DNA from: Okapia johnstoni
Lineage: Eukaryota > Chordata > Mammalia > Artiodactyla > Giraffidae
Assembly: GCA_024291935.2 (NCBI GenBank)
Contig: CM044307.1
Span: 97,345,461-97,409,460 of the forward strand
Direction of reading: 5' to 3'
DNA: 64,000 nt
The notes below the pieces were generated by a model, which did no database searches, was not told where the DNA came from, and worked only from the letters and a program-made list of their open reading frames with translations. Positions 12,010 to 23,830 of the stretch are shown in pieces; the first letter of the stretch is position 1; each line of letters starts with the position of its first letter. Position numbers and translations under genes: made by a program.

Positions 12010-13862
12010 ATGACAGAAAACTATAAGACACTGATGAAAGAAATCAAAGATGACATAAACAGATGGAGAGATACTCCATGTTCCCAAGTAGGAAGAATCA
12101 ATATTGTGAAAATGACTATACTATCAAATGTAATCTATAGATTCAATGTGATCCCTATCAAATTATCAATGGCATTTTTCACAGAACTAGAATAAAATAA
12201 TCTCACAATTCATATGGAAATACAAAAGATCCTGAATAACCAAAGCAATCTTGAGAAAGAAGAATGGAGCTGGAGGAATCAACCTTCTTGACTTCAGACT
12301 ATACTACAAAGCTACAGTCATCAAGACAGTGTAGTACTGGCACAAAAACAGAAGTACAGATCAATGAAACAAGATAGAAAGCCCAGAAATAAACCCATGC
12401 ACCTATGGGTACCTTATTTTTGACAAAGGTGGCAAGAATATACCATGGGGCAAATATAGTCTCTTCAATAATTGCTGCTAGGAAAACTGGACAGCTACAT
12501 GAAAAAGAATGAAATTAGAACACTTCCTAACAGCATACACAAAGATAAACCCAAAATGGATTAAAGATCTAAATGTTAAGATCAGAAACTATAAAACTCT
12601 TAGAGAAAAACATAGGCGGAACACTCAATGACATGAATCACAGCAAGATCCTCTATGACCCACCTCCTAGAGTAATGGAAATAAAAACAAAAATGAACAA
12701 GTGGGACCTAATTAAACTTAAAAACTTTTGCACAGCCAAGGAAACTGTAAACAAAGTGAAAAGACAACCCTCAGGATGGGAGAAAACAATAGCAAATGAA
12801 ACAACTGACAAAGGATTAATTCCCAAAATATACAAGCAGCTGATACAACTCAATACCAGAAAAACAACCCAATCAAGAAGTGGGAAAAAGACCTAAACAG
12901 ACATTTCTCCAAAGAAGACATACAGATGGCTAATAAGCACATGAAAAGATGCTCAAGATTGCTCATTATTAGAGAAATGCAAATCAAAATTACGAGATAT
13001 CACCTCACGCTGGTAAGGATGGCCATCATCAAAAAATCTACAAACAATAAATGCTGGAGAGGGTGTGGTTAAAAGGGAACCCTCTTGCACTGTAGGTTGG
13101 AATATAAATTGATACAGTCACTATGGAAGACAGTATGGAGATTCCTTAAAAAACTAGGAATAAAATCAACATATGACCCCGCAATCCCATGACTAGGCAT
13201 ATACCCTGAGGAAACCAAAATAGAAAAAGACGCATATACCCCAATGTTCACTGCAGCACTATTTACAATAGCTAGGACTTAAAAACAACCTAGATGTCCA
13301 TTGACAGATGAATGGATAAAGAACCTCTGGTACATACATACAATACATACACAAAATAGAATATTACTCAGCCATAAAAAGGAACGCCTTTGTGTCAGTT
13401 CTAATGAGGTGGATGAAATTAGAACCTATTAAACAGAGTGAAGTAAGCCAGAAGGAGAAAAACTAATATCGTATATTAATGCATATATATAGAATCTAGA
13501 AAGACAGTACTGATGAACCTATTTGCAGGGCAGCAATGGAGACACAGACATAGAGAATAGACTTTTGGGCATGGTGGATGGAGGAGGGGGAAAGGGTGGG
13601 GTGTATGGAGAGAGTAAAATGGAAATTTACATTACCATATGTAAGGTAGATAGCCAAAGGGAATTTGCTGTATGACTCAGAGAACCCCAACCAGGGCTCT
13701 GTAACAACCTAGAAGAGTGGGATGGGGAGGGAGGTGGAAGGGAGTTTCAAGAAGAAGGGACATAGGTATACCTACGGCTGATATCTGATATCTGGCAGAC
13801 CAACACAATATTGTAAAGCAATTGTCCTCCAATTAAAAGTAAACAAATTTTAAAAAATGATG
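12010..13862 (+). mobile_element. 5'-truncated L1 inserted into BovB copy C
   Basis: L1 ORF2 C-terminal region (translation begins [19 protein letters not shown]) followed by the L1 3' UTR, ending AATTAAAAGTAAACAAATTT. Several stops break the ORF. BovB copy C resumes exactly where it stopped (CCTGGAGTAAAAGGCAAG), so the L1 is the younger element. Confidence 0.9.
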
Positions 13863-14216
13863 CCTGGAGTAAAAGGCAAGTTTGGCCTTGGAGTACAGAA
13901 TGAAGCAGGGCAAAGGCTAACAGAGTTTTGTCAAGAGAAACCATGGTCACAGCAAACACCCTTTTCCAACAATGCAAGAGACATCTCTATACATGGACAT
14001 CACCAAATGGTCAATACTGAAATCAGATTGATTATATTCTTTGCAGCTGAAAACGGAGAAGCTCTATACAGTCAGCAAAAATGAGACCTGGATCTGACTG
14101 TGGCTCAGATCATGAGCTCATTATTGCAAAACTCTGGCTTAAATTGAAGAAAGTAGGGAAAGCCACTAGGCCATTCTGGTGTGACCTCAATCAAATCCCT
14201 TATGATTATACAGTGG
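13863..14216 (+). mobile_element. BovB copy C, continuation
   Basis: Endonuclease C-terminal region (AATGAAGCAGGGCAAAGGC... TGTGGCTCAGATCATGAG) to TATACAGTGG, where it ends abruptly without a BovB 3' tail. Confidence 0.88.
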
Positions 14217-14547
14217 GTTATCCAGATGGATTTTAAATCCAATGACAGGTTTTCGTGAATGAGTGAGGCAGAAGAATATTTGACAGATAGATGAGGAGGA
14301 AGAGGAGGCAATATGGGTCAGAAGCAACCTCTGACCGATTCAGAGATTAATGTGACCACAAACCAGGCAATTCCTGGAGCCACCAGAAGCTGGAAGAGGC
14401 TGAGGACAGATTCTCCCCTAGAGTTTTCAGAGGGAGCACAGGCGTGCCAATACCTTGATTTCACACTTCTGATCTCCAAAACTGTGAGAGAATAAATTTC
14501 TGTTGTTTATGTTAATTTGTTGCAGCAGCCATAGGAAACTAATTCAG
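14217..14547 (+). mobile_element. ERVL-MaLR LTR fragment
   Basis: Ancient solo LTR 3' portion: GCCACCAGAAGCTGGAAGAG, CTTGATTTCACACTTCTG, AACTGTGAGAGAATAAATTT (with the LTR AATAAA signal) and GGAAACTAATTCAG. No internal retroviral genes are nearby. Confidence 0.7.
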
Positions 14548-15520
14548 TGGTTAATTGACACGAGGAGACTAAGCAACAGGGTGAAGCCTGAGACAACCAT
14601 CAGCTTTTGCTTTGGATGACTGGCAGAGAAGACGGTGTCCTTCACCTAGACTGAAAACAGAAGAGCAGGTCTTAAGGAAGTTGGTAAATCCAGTTTTGGT
14701 CATTCAGACTGTTGGAACAATCTTCCACGGGGTCTTGTCCACTCCTACACATTTTGCAAAGTGTGCCAAGAATGCAAGTCTGCTTTTCACCTGGGTCATT
14801 TTTCAGGCGTGTTTGTGCTCTGAGTAACCTTGAGGGACTGTTTCCAGGACAAAGAGGAGGCTTGCTCGCCGCTGGCAATAAAACAGCAGGTTCCTCAGGC
14901 TCGGTGTCCCCTTCCCAAGGTGCAATCCACTGAATGGACATGGTGCCTCCATCCGGCCCTCCGTCTCACCCTGTGGGGCTCGGAGTGTCAAGAGTAACTG
15001 GTGTCCACATGCTGATGCTGATGCTGCTTGCTGTGCTGTGAAGAGGAAGAACTTCTTTCTGAACTAAGAGCCTTACTTCTTTTGCCTGTATCCATGAAAC
15101 AGCAATAAAGCTAATTTACTGGCTAGAAAGTAGGGTAAAACCAATCTCAATTGGCACCTGAGTTGAGGGTCCATGAGTCCTCCTGGAAACATCACCTGGG
15201 GGGTAGTCTGTATCTCACCAAAGACATCTGGCTACAGATAACAGATTTGGAAATCATCAGCTGAGACGTCTTGATATAACACTACAAATCTGAATCAGGT
15301 CACTTGGGAAAATTTTATGAGGTAGGAGAGGAAGGAACAAGAACAGAAGGAAAGGAAACTTGAGGAACACTGATATTTATGGGACAAGGAGAAGGACAAT
15401 TTTAAAACATAGACAAAAATCAGGCAAATATTTTCCTACTTAACCAGCCTCTTGATCTTAGTAATTCTTACCTATCTTTGCAAACTTCTGCATCTTATCT
15501 GTTGTCAATTTCAGTTAATC
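14548..15520. other. Intergenic DNA, nothing recognised
   Basis: I see no gene and no confident repeat. Short overlapping open frames occur on both strands without recognisable domains. Confidence 0.5.
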
Positions 15521-15651
15521 AGTGTTTTTTTTTTTTTTTTTTTTACCATGCCGCGGGGCATGTGGAATTTTAGTTTCCCAACCAGGAATGGAAACTGTGC
15601 CCCCTGCAGTAGAAGTGCAGGGCCTTAACCACTGGACTGCCAGGGAAGTCC
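15521..15651 (-). mobile_element. CHR-type SINE with A-tail (poly-T on plus strand)
   Basis: The run of about 20 T at 15524-15543 is the reverse of the SINE A-tail. It is followed by CAACCAGGAATGGAAACTGT and CCACTGGACTGCCAGGGAAG, the reversed 5' head. Confidence 0.75.
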
Positions 15652-15689
15652 CAATTCCAGGAACTTTTTGTGTGTGTGTGTCCTTACCA

Positions 15690-15788
15690 CACAGCAAAGG
15701 ATATCTTAGTTCCCCAACCAGGGATCAAAGCCAAGCCCCTCACATTGGAAGTGCAGAGCCTTAACCACTGAATAGCCAGGGAAGTCCC
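15690..15788 (-). mobile_element. CHR-type SINE head fragment
   Basis: A second, similar reverse copy just downstream: CCCCAACCAGGGATCAAAGC ... ACCACTGAATAGCCAGGGAA. Confidence 0.75.
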
Positions 15789-16179
15789 TCCAATTAATAT
15801 TTGAATCCCACTTTGTCCCACACCCATCTATTTTTTCCATTCCTAGCTGATGTTCTAGTTTAGGCTCCACATCTACTGTATACATTCTTTGCAATAATCT
15901 CTTATTTGGTCTCTATGCTGTCTTTTATATCTATGACAATTCATCCTACACAGTGCTGCCAGATTAATTTCCTTAAAATATCACTTGGATTGACTCACTT
16001 TCCCTGGTTAGAAACTATCCACAGTTCCCCAGGATTCCTGATCTTTCTCTACCCATTGTTCTAGGGCTCTCATTACAGAATAGGAACTGGTGTCATAAGG
16101 AATAAAATATAACTGTGGAGAAAAGAAAAATAGGATAGAGGGAGGGAGAAAAATAAAAGTTCATAGTTTGTGAGAAGGC

Positions 16180-16402
16180 GTCATCTTTGTGGGGTATCAG
16201 ATGTCTTGTTCAAGTGTGTGCAAGGTAGACCTATGGGCCAAACCCAGCCTGCTGTCTGTTACTATAACACAATTTTATTAGAACACAGCCACATCCATCA
16301 ATTACACATTAGCCATGGCTGCTTTTATGCAACAACTGAAGAGTTGAGTAGTTGTGATGAAGACTATCTGGCTCTTTATAGAAAGTCTGCCAACCCCTAG
16401 TC
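16180..16402 (+). mobile_element. Non-autonomous DNA transposon fossil (hAT-like)
   Basis: Matches a widespread mammalian repeat pattern: GGGCCAAACCCAGCCTGCTG, TTTTATTAGAACACAGCCAC, GAGTTGAGTAGTTGTGATG, ending near TCTGCCAACCCCTAG. The family name is uncertain. Confidence 0.55.
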
Positions 16403-16609
16403 TAGTTACACCTGAAATATATGACAGGTTTTAGACCTCAAGGAATGAAGAAAGGGATATTTTAAAAAGAGATGCTAAGGATTACCGATTGGATGACTCT
16501 CTGTGGACAGTCTTTGAAAGATTCCAGCAAAAATTTGAATGACCTTTAACACTGGTGAGCCACAAGACAGTCCCCATTAAAACGACTTTGTGTACTGATT
16601 CTTTGGAAA

Positions 16610-16960
16610 CTTTGTTTACAGTGTTAATCTCTCTCCTGAGATTTCTCATCACATTTCCAGGTCTACTTTATTCCTTTAAATTCCTTCCTTCAAATTTCTA
16701 CTCAAATTCTGTCTCCTTTAATAAGCTTTCTCTGTCCTTCACTGAACACAGTACATTTACCTCACATGCCAATAGCTGCATTTAATCAATGCTTCCCCAA
16801 TTCAACCCTTATACAGTATACCCCTGTGTGTTTTTGGTTAATCTTTTCATGGCTGGGTAACCTCCATATTAAATCAATAGCTTGTTGAAGTCAAGGACTA
16901 TGTCTCATGTATCTTTTTATCCCTTACAAGTTCTGGAAAAGGGACTTGAATAAAATTGTT
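16610..16960 (+). repeat. L2 3' end relic
   Basis: C/T-rich L2-like stretch ending TGTTGAAGTCAAGGACTATGT ... GAATAAAATTG, a decayed form of the L2 3' end. Confidence 0.45.
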
Positions 16961-17288
16961 GATAAATACATTATAAATAGTGAAATCATGAAACAGATTT
17001 TCCAACTTCTCAGTCCTACAGAAATGCTATGACCAAATATTTTAACACCTTATTGTCTGGATCATTTAAAAGTTTTAACTGGATTTATTATGTAAAATCC
17101 CCAATCTGTAATGAGAACATGAGAGTGACTGGGCTATGAGTGACACCTCACTGATTTTTACGCTTGAGTTGGTGTTCCTGTGCTCCTTAACTCCTACCTA
17201 AACATTGCCTCTTGAAGCCACCTGCTCAAAGATGGTGGGGGAGTGGTCTTCTCAGACAGGAGGATGGCCCTGTGGTCACATGTGTGGT

Positions 17289-17516
17289 GGTGGTGGTGGT
17301 GGTGGTGGTGGTGGTTTAGTCTCTAAGTTGTGTCCGATTCTTGCGACTCCATGGACTGTATCCCACCAAGCTCTTCTGTCCATGGGATTCTCCAGGCAAG
17401 AATACTGGAGTGTATTGCCATTTCCTTCTCCAGGGGCTCTTCCTGACCCAGGAATTGGACCCAGGTCTCCTGCATTGCAGGCAGATTCTTTACCGACTGA
17501 GCTATGAGGGAAGCCC
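17289..17516 (-). mobile_element. Bov-tA SINE with (GGT)n tail and exact target duplication
   Basis: Reverse Bov-tA whose variable tail is a (GGT)n microsatellite at about 17289-17315. It is bounded by the 12-bp duplication CACATGTGTGGT at 17277-17288 and 17517-17528, so the trinucleotide run belongs to the SINE insertion. Confidence 0.9.
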
Positions 17517-17581
17517 CACATGTGTGGTAGCCTGGTCTAATGTTCTAGTTTTCTATTTTAGGACACACATCTCCTATAGCT

Positions 17582-17797
17582 GGGCTTCCTCAATGGCTCA
17601 GCAGGTAAAGAACCCGCCTGCAATGCAGGAGGCACAGGAGACATGGGTTCGATTCCTGGGTCAGGAAAATACCCTGGAGGAGGAAATGGCAACCCACTCC
17701 AGTATTCCTGCTTGGAGAATCCCAAGGACAGAGGAGCTTGGCGGGCTACAGTCCATGGGGTCACAAAGAGTCAGACATGACTGAAGTGTCTGAGTAC
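17582..17797 (+). mobile_element. Bov-tA SINE
   Basis: Complete plus-strand copy, GGGCTTCCTCAATGGCTCAG to GACATGACTGAAGTG. Flanks carry an imperfect duplication (CACACATCTCCTATAGCT and CACACATTCTCTTATAGCT). Confidence 0.88.
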
Positions 17798-17957
17798 ACA
17801 CACATTCTCTTATAGCTGTTCCATATATTTCTTTTTCATTTAAAAATATTTGTATTGAAAGCATAATGTGTAAAAATGCATATATAAATATATAACAATT
17901 GTATTGCTCAGTGACTATCACATTGAAAACCTGTACAATCAGCTCTCAGATCAAGAA

Positions 17958-18168
17958 ACAGGATATTTGTTGTTGTTGTTTAGTTGCTAAGTCATGCCCA
18001 ACTCTATGACCCCGTTGACTGTAGCCTGCCAGGCTCCTCTGCCCATGGGATTCTCCAGGCAAGAATGCTGGAGTGGATTGCATTTCCTTCTCCAGGGGAT
18101 CTTCCTGATTCAGGGGTCCAACTCATTCAGGTAGATACTTTAACTCTGGGCCACCTTGGAGGCCCATA
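17958..18168 (-). mobile_element. Bov-tA SINE
   Basis: Reverse copy with a TTG repeat tail, then TTTAGTTGCTAAGTCATGCC to GGGCCACCTTGGAGGCCC. No clear target duplication was found. Confidence 0.83.
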
Positions 18169-18299
18169 ACTACCTAACATTTTCAAAACAAGAAGCAGCT
18201 TATGAGTAACTATCATCGAATATTGTTACATGATTTTAAAAAGTTTTGTTGGGATAATCAATACTCTACCCTAAAAAATTAGCAGGTTCAACTATTCAT

Positions 18300-18662
18300 T
18301 TATATCTACGATCCAGATCACTTAAATGTGGAATCTAAAATATGACAAAGATGAACTTATCTACAAAATAGAAACAGAATCATGGACATAGAGAACAGAC
18401 TAGTGGTTGCCAAGGGTGGGGGTTAGGGGAGAGATGGCGTGGGAGGCTGGGTTAGCAGATACGATCTCTTATATATAGAATGGATAAACTAGGTCCTACT
18501 TATAGCACACAGAACTATATTCAATATCCTATGATAAACCATAACGGAAAAGAATATTAAAATAGAATATATATATATATATATAACTGAATCACTTTGT
18601 TGTACAGTAGTAATTAAGTAACACAACACTGTAAATCAACTAAACTTCAATTAAAAAAGAAA
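18300..18662 (+). mobile_element. L1 3' UTR fragment
   Basis: Typical ruminant L1 3' end: ATCATGGACATAGAGAACAG, CTAGTGGTTGCCAAGGG, GTAAATCAACTAAACTTCAA, A-rich tail. It contains a short (TA)n run at about 18568-18584. Confidence 0.8.
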
Positions 18663-18689
18663 GGAAGAAAAGAATGTAATCCATCCCAA

Positions 18690-19045
18690 GACATCCACAT
18701 CATGCTCTCTATCAGCTGTTCCCACAAGTCTTCTCCAAGGGGACTGCTGTATCAATTTGTAACAGCCTTGACTGATTTTTCCAAGTTTTGCACTTTATAT
18801 GTAAGGAATCATACCAGGTGCATTTTGGTAGCTGGCTTCTTTTGTTTGTGATTCACTCCCAGTGCTGTGTGCATGTCGTAGGCTGTTTCTTCCACTGCAT
18901 TGCAATGAATAAATCAATGGTGATCTATTTATACAGTGGAGTACTACTCATTTCATTTTCATTAAAAATATTTTACATGGGAAATCTCAAGGGCTTAGCT
19001 GTTGAAAGTGAAGTCCAGTGCTGCAATGAACACAGTGTTATTATC
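18690..19045 (-). mobile_element. Old L1 fragment
   Basis: Diverged reverse L1 3' UTR: GTTTTGCACTTTATATG, GGAATCATACCAGGTGCAT, CAGTGGAGTACTACTCATTT. Confidence 0.5.
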
Positions 19046-19744
19046 AAACCTTAAATTTCATAATGGCCTCAGTGTCTTGCATTAAGTAAAATACTATGGG
19101 TACTATTTCAGCTTCCGAGCCAGGAAAACCTGCTTTGCTTCATATCTGTTATTGGTTTTGTAACAAAATAATAGTCTCCTAAATTCCACTGTTAAGTATC
19201 TTTATTGATCTTAGAACTCTATTCATACAGCAACATTTTTTTCAGAATAAAATTAGAGCAAACAAAAACATCAGCATTTACATTCAAGTAACTTGATTTA
19301 TTACCTCTGAAATTCTTCTTACTTCACACTTTACACACTTATGAAAACATGTTACTTTTAATGCCAAAAGTGTAAGTGCACTATATTTAGTTTACTTTGA
19401 TATGTGTTCAGTCCCCATCCACCAACACACGTACACACACACACACACCCCCTCACTCTCACTGACTGCAGGATTTTAGCTACAGCACCACTCAGTAGGT
19501 TAAACTTCATTATGACAGTCTTCTCTAGATATTGCAGGAATTAATACTAGTTGGAAGAAATCCAAAACCTATATTATAGGAAAATCCAGAATGTCATAGT
19601 ACCCTTCAATAAAAGTGCTTGCAGAAAAACATATCTTTTAAAACTCGGGTTACGAAGGTACAATATAGTTTACATATAGTAAACTATAAATTTACTATAA
19701 TATTATTGTATTTACAATAAACCATATGTAAATTTACATAAACT
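19046..19744. other. AT-rich intergenic DNA, nothing recognised
   Basis: Holds a short (AC)n run near 19430-19447 and palindromic TTTACTATA-type AT stretches near 19660-19740. No gene seen. Confidence 0.5.
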
Positions 19745-19890
19745 TTACCCTCTTTAGTCTACAGTTCTGAGGTCCAACAAACGTGTATAGCTGTGTAACC
19801 AGCACCACAATCAAGATACAGAACATCCCATCATCCCCAATGTCTGCTCATGCCTCTTGGTACTCAGCTCCTACACCTAACTCCACCTTC
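19745..19890 (-). mobile_element. Old L1 fragment
   Basis: TGTGTAACCAGCACCACAATCAAGATACAG is the usual reverse L1 3' UTR pattern; it is cut by BovB copy D. Confidence 0.5.
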
Positions 19891-19894
19891 TGGT

Positions 19895-20281
19895 CACCAT
19901 CTCCTGGAGCTTTCTCAAACTCATGTCCATTGAGTCAGTGATGCCATCCAACCAACTCATCCATCATCAGGGTCTTTTCCACTGAGTCGGCTCTTCACAC
20001 CAGGTGGCCAAATACTGGAGCTTCAGCTTTAGCATCAGTCCATCTAATGAATATTTCGGATTGATTTCCTTTTGGATTGATTGGTTTGAACTCTTTGCAG
20101 TGCAAGGGACTCTCTAGAGTCCTCTAGCACCACAGTTCGAAGGCATCAATTCTTCGACACTCAGCCTTTTTCATTGTCCAGCTCTCACATCCGTACATGA
20201 CTACTGGAAAAATCATAGTTTTGATTATACTTACCTTTGTCGGTGAAGTAATGTCACTGCTTTTTATGCTGTCTAGATTTA
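19895..20281 (-). mobile_element. BovB copy D, 3' part
   Basis: Reverse BovB: CTCAAACTCATGTCCATTGA, TGGAGCTTCAGCTTTAGCAT, CACATCCGTACATGACTACT. Its outermost 3' tail is missing. It is interrupted by two SINEs at 20282-20594. Confidence 0.88.
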
Positions 20282-20594
20282 TGGGCTTCCCTGATAGCTC
20301 AGTTGGTAAAGAATTCGCCTGCAATGCAGGAGACCCCAGTTTAATTCCTGGGTTGGGAAGATCCTCTAGAGAAGGGATAGGCTACCCACTCAAGTATTCT
20401 TGGGCTTCCCGTGTGGCTCAGCTAGTAAAGAATCCACCTGCAATGTGGGAGACCTAGGTTTGATCCCTGGGTTTGGAATATCCCCTGGAGTAGGAAAAGG
20501 CTGCACACTCCAGGATTCTAGCCTAGAGAATTCCATGGACTGTATAGTCCATGGGGTTGCAGAGTTGGACACACTGAGCGACTTTCACTTTACT
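20282..20594 (+). mobile_element. Two Bov-tA SINE units in tandem inside BovB copy D
   Basis: A 5' SINE portion (20282-20400) is followed directly by a full unit (20401-20594). The pair is flanked by TCTAGATTTA and TCTAGGTTTA, a one-mismatch 10-bp target duplication, so the pair entered as one event or one entered the other. Confidence 0.85.
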
Positions 20595-20637
20595 TTCTAG
20601 GTTTATCATTACTTTTCTTCCAAGCAGAAAGCATCTC
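20595..20637 (-). mobile_element. BovB copy D, remainder
   Basis: TTTCTTCCAAGCAGAAAGCATCTC continues copy D after the SINEs. It is cut off by the target site of copy E. Confidence 0.7.
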
Positions 20638-20654
20638 ATAAAAGTATATAAAAT

Positions 20655-22649
20655 ATATCAATTCAGTTCAGTCACTCAGTCACATCTGACTCTTTGTGAC
20701 CCCATGGACTGCAGCACGCCAGGCTTCCCTGTCCATCACCCACTCCTAGAGCTTGCTCAAACTCATGTCCATTGCGTTGGTGATGCCATCTAACCATCTC
20801 ATCCTCTGTTGTCCCCTTCTCCTCCTGCCTTCAATCTTTCCTAGCATCAGGGTCTTTTCAAATGAGTCAGTTCTTCGTATCAGGTGGCTAAAGTATTGGA
20901 GCTTCAGCTTCAGCATCAGTCCTTCCAATGAACACCCAGGACTGATCTCCTTTAGGATGGACTGGTTGGATCTCCTTGCAGTCCAAGGGACTCTCCAGAG
21001 TCTTCTCCAACACCACAGTTCAAAAGCATCAATTCTTTGGTGCTCAGCTTTCTTTATGGTCTAGCTTTCACATCCATATATGACTACCCAAAAAACCGAA
21101 GCTTTGACTAGATGGACCTTTGTTGGCAAATTAATGTCTCTGCTTTTAATATGCTGTCTAGGTTGGTCAAAACTTGTCTTCCAAGGAGTAAGCGCCTTTT
21201 AATTTCATGGCTACAGTCACTATCTGCAGTGATTTTGGAGCCCAAGAAAATAAATCCTGTCACTTTTTCCACTGTTTCCCCATCTGTTTGCCATGAAATG
21301 ATGGGACCAGATGCCATGATCTCAGTTTTTTGAATGTTGAGTTTTAAAGCTGCCTTTTTACCCTCGTCTTTCACTTTCATGAAGAGGCTCTTTAGTTCCT
21401 CTTCTCTTTCGGCCATAAGGGTGGTGTCATCTGAGTATCTGAGGTTACAGATATTTCTCCCGGCAATCGTGATTCCAGCTTGTGCTTCAACCAGCCTGGC
21501 ATTTTGCATGATGTACACTGATGTAAGTTAAATAAACAAGGTGACAGTATACAGCCTTGACATACTCCTATCCCAATTTGGAATCAGTCTGTTGTTCCAT
21601 GTCCAGTTCTAACTGTTGCTTCCTGACCTGCATACACTTTCTCAGGAGGCAGATAAGGTGGTCTGGTATTCTCATCTCTTTCAGAATTTTCCACAGTTTA
21701 TTGTAATCTACATAGTCAAATGGAGAAGGCAATGGGCAATCCACTCCAGTCCACGGGGTCGCAAAGAGTCAGACACGACTGAGTGACTTCACTTTCACTT
21801 TTCGCTTTCCTGCATTGGAGAAGGAAATGGCAACCCACTCCAGTGTTCTTGCCTGGAGAATCCCAGGGATGGCGGAGCCTGGTGGGCTGCCGTCTATGGG
21901 GTCGCACAGAGTTGGACGTGACTGAAGCGACTTAGAAGCAGCAGCAGCACATAGTCAAAGGCTTTGGCATAGTCAATAAAGCAGAAGTAGATATTGTTCT
22001 GGAACTCCCTTGCTTTTTTTTGATGATCTAACAGATGTTGGCAATTTGATCTCTGGTTCCTCTGCCTTTTCTAAAACCAGCTTGAACATCTGGAAGTTCA
22101 TGGCTCACATACTGTTGAAGCCTGGCTTGGAGAATTTTGAGCATTACTTTACTAGCATGTGAGATGAGAGCAATTGTGTGGTAGTCTGAACATTCTTTGG
22201 CATTGCCTTTCTTTGGGATGGAAATGAAAACTGACCTTTTCTAGTCCTGTAGCCACGGCCGAGTTTTCCAAATTTTCTGGCATATAGAGTGCAGCACTTT
22301 CTCAGCATCATCTTTTAGGATTTGAAATAGCTCAACTGGAATTCCATCACCTCCACTAGCTTTGTTCGTAGTGATGCTTCCTAAGGCCCACTTGACTTCA
22401 CATTCCAGGATGTCTGGCTCCAGGTGAGTGATCCCACCATCATGGTTATCTGGGTTAACTAAACAAGATCTTTTCTGTATAGTTCTTCTGTGTATTCTTG
22501 CCATCTCTTCTTAATATCTTCTGCTTCTATTAGGTCCATACCGTTTCTGCCCTCTATTGAGCCCAAATTTGCATGAAATGTTCCCTTGGTATCTCTAATT
22601 TTCTTGAAGAGATCTCTAGTCTTTCTGATATAAAATGTATATCAATCTA
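20655..22649 (-). mobile_element. BovB copy E with perfect 17-bp target duplication
   Basis: Reverse, 5'-truncated BovB from the 3' end (AATTCAGTTCAGTCACTCAG) back through RT to the linker region. It is flanked by ATAAAAGTATATAAAAT at 20638-20654 and 22650-22666. It carries a SINE at 21721-21948. RT-region open pieces survive (136 codons, 21518-21108). Confidence 0.93.
21721..21948 (+). mobile_element. Bov-A2 SINE inserted in BovB copy E, (CAG)n tail
   Basis: Two Bov-A units end in GCAGCAGCAGCAC. The exact 11-bp duplication ACATAGTCAAA is at 21710-21720 and 21949-21959. The insertion splits the region encoding the first RT motif in copy E. Confidence 0.93.
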
Positions 22650-22734
22650 ATAAAAGTATATAAAATGTTTTTCTCCCCTTTTTTTTCAGCCACAGATAAG
22701 CAGAATAGAGGCTGGTTGCCTGCCACACTGTACT

Positions 22735-23110
22735 TCCCCTGCACCAGCCACACTGCCTCCTCCAGAGTCTGGCCCTCTCCATGCTTCCAGCTGCTAATCT
22801 TACCCCATCATCCCCTTTACCTAGAACCCTCTTCTCTTTCTTCTTTACCCGGTCAACTACTACTCATCCTTGAGATCTCAGCTTCAATATTATTTCTTCA
22901 GAGAATTCTTTCCTATCTAGTTCCAGCCCTCTACATTGCATTGTGCACATGTGAAGCAGTGATTTTATGTTTATGTTTTATTTGATTAACATTTATCTTC
23001 ACATTAAACCATGAGTTCGTGAGGGCAGGGACTGGGTTTTGCTCAGGATCATATGCTGAGGATATAGCATAGTAGTAAATACTCAATTAAGACTAAGTAA
23101 ATGAATATAC
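22735..23110 (+). repeat. L2 3' end relic
   Basis: CCATGAGTTCGTGAGGGCAG GGACTGGGTTTTGCTCAGG-type L2 3' end preceded by the usual CT-rich L2 body. Well preserved compared with other L2 pieces here. Confidence 0.65.
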
Positions 23111-23214
23111 AGTTTGAAACCAGCACTGTTCTAGATGTTCGCTTTTGATTCTTTCAAGGGTGCATTAAGATCAATATTAGCATTTCTGTTTTGCTATGTG
23201 ATGATCTAAAATCA

Positions 23215-23685
23215 AAAATTCCTTGACTTTCCTCCCTTCAAAGGATGGAGCCTAATTCCCTTCCCACCAAACATAAGCTGACTCAGTGGCTTACTTAAAA
23301 TGGACAGAATGCAGCAGAAGTGACAGTATGATAAAAGGCACTGCACTTCCACCCTGTTCTTTCTGGAGACACTCCCTCTGGGGGAAGCCAGCTGCCCTGT
23401 CATTCAGACGCATTAGCAGCCCCATGGAGAGGTCCACACAGTGAGGAACTGAGGCTCCTCCCAACAGCCACGTCAGTGAGTGGCGCAAGTCTTCAGATGC
23501 TTATAGCCCTGGCCAACATCTTCAGGCAACCTCATGAAAGACTCTGAGCCAGAACCACCCAGCTAACCCACTTCCAGATACCTGATCCAAAGAAACTGTG
23601 TGAGAGAATAAATGTTTGCTGTTTTGAGTTACTGAGTTTGAGGATAATATTGTTGCTACACAACAATAGATAACTGAAAGATCCG
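23215..23685 (+). mobile_element. ERVL-MaLR (MLT1-like) LTR
   Basis: LTR pattern with CTGTGTGAGAGAATAAATG (AATAAA signal) and the end ACAACAATAGATAACTGAAAG. No internal viral genes. Confidence 0.6.
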
Positions 23686-23699
23686 AAGACGGAAGTAAA

Positions 23700-23830
23700 G
23701 TACAGCAAGTCTAAGAAGGTTGTTTAAGGTCATGTAACTAGTAAGTGGCAGATCTAGGATCCAAACACAGGTGGTGGGACTCTAAAGCCCCTGATCTCTG
23801 TGCCATGCCATGCTGCCTCCTACAGATGCT
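23700..23830 (-). repeat. MIR relic
   Basis: Reverse MIR core: AAGGTCATGTAACTAGTAAGTGGCAG then GGATCCAAACACAGG. Confidence 0.55.

Noticed and set aside
14217..14547. Possible endogenous retrovirus provirus.
   Set aside because: Only a partial MaLR LTR is present; there are no gag, pol or env regions, and the neighbours are BovB and unique DNA.
17276..17521. Glycine- or proline-run frames around 17280.
   Set aside because: They are translations of the (GGT)n tail of a Bov-tA SINE.
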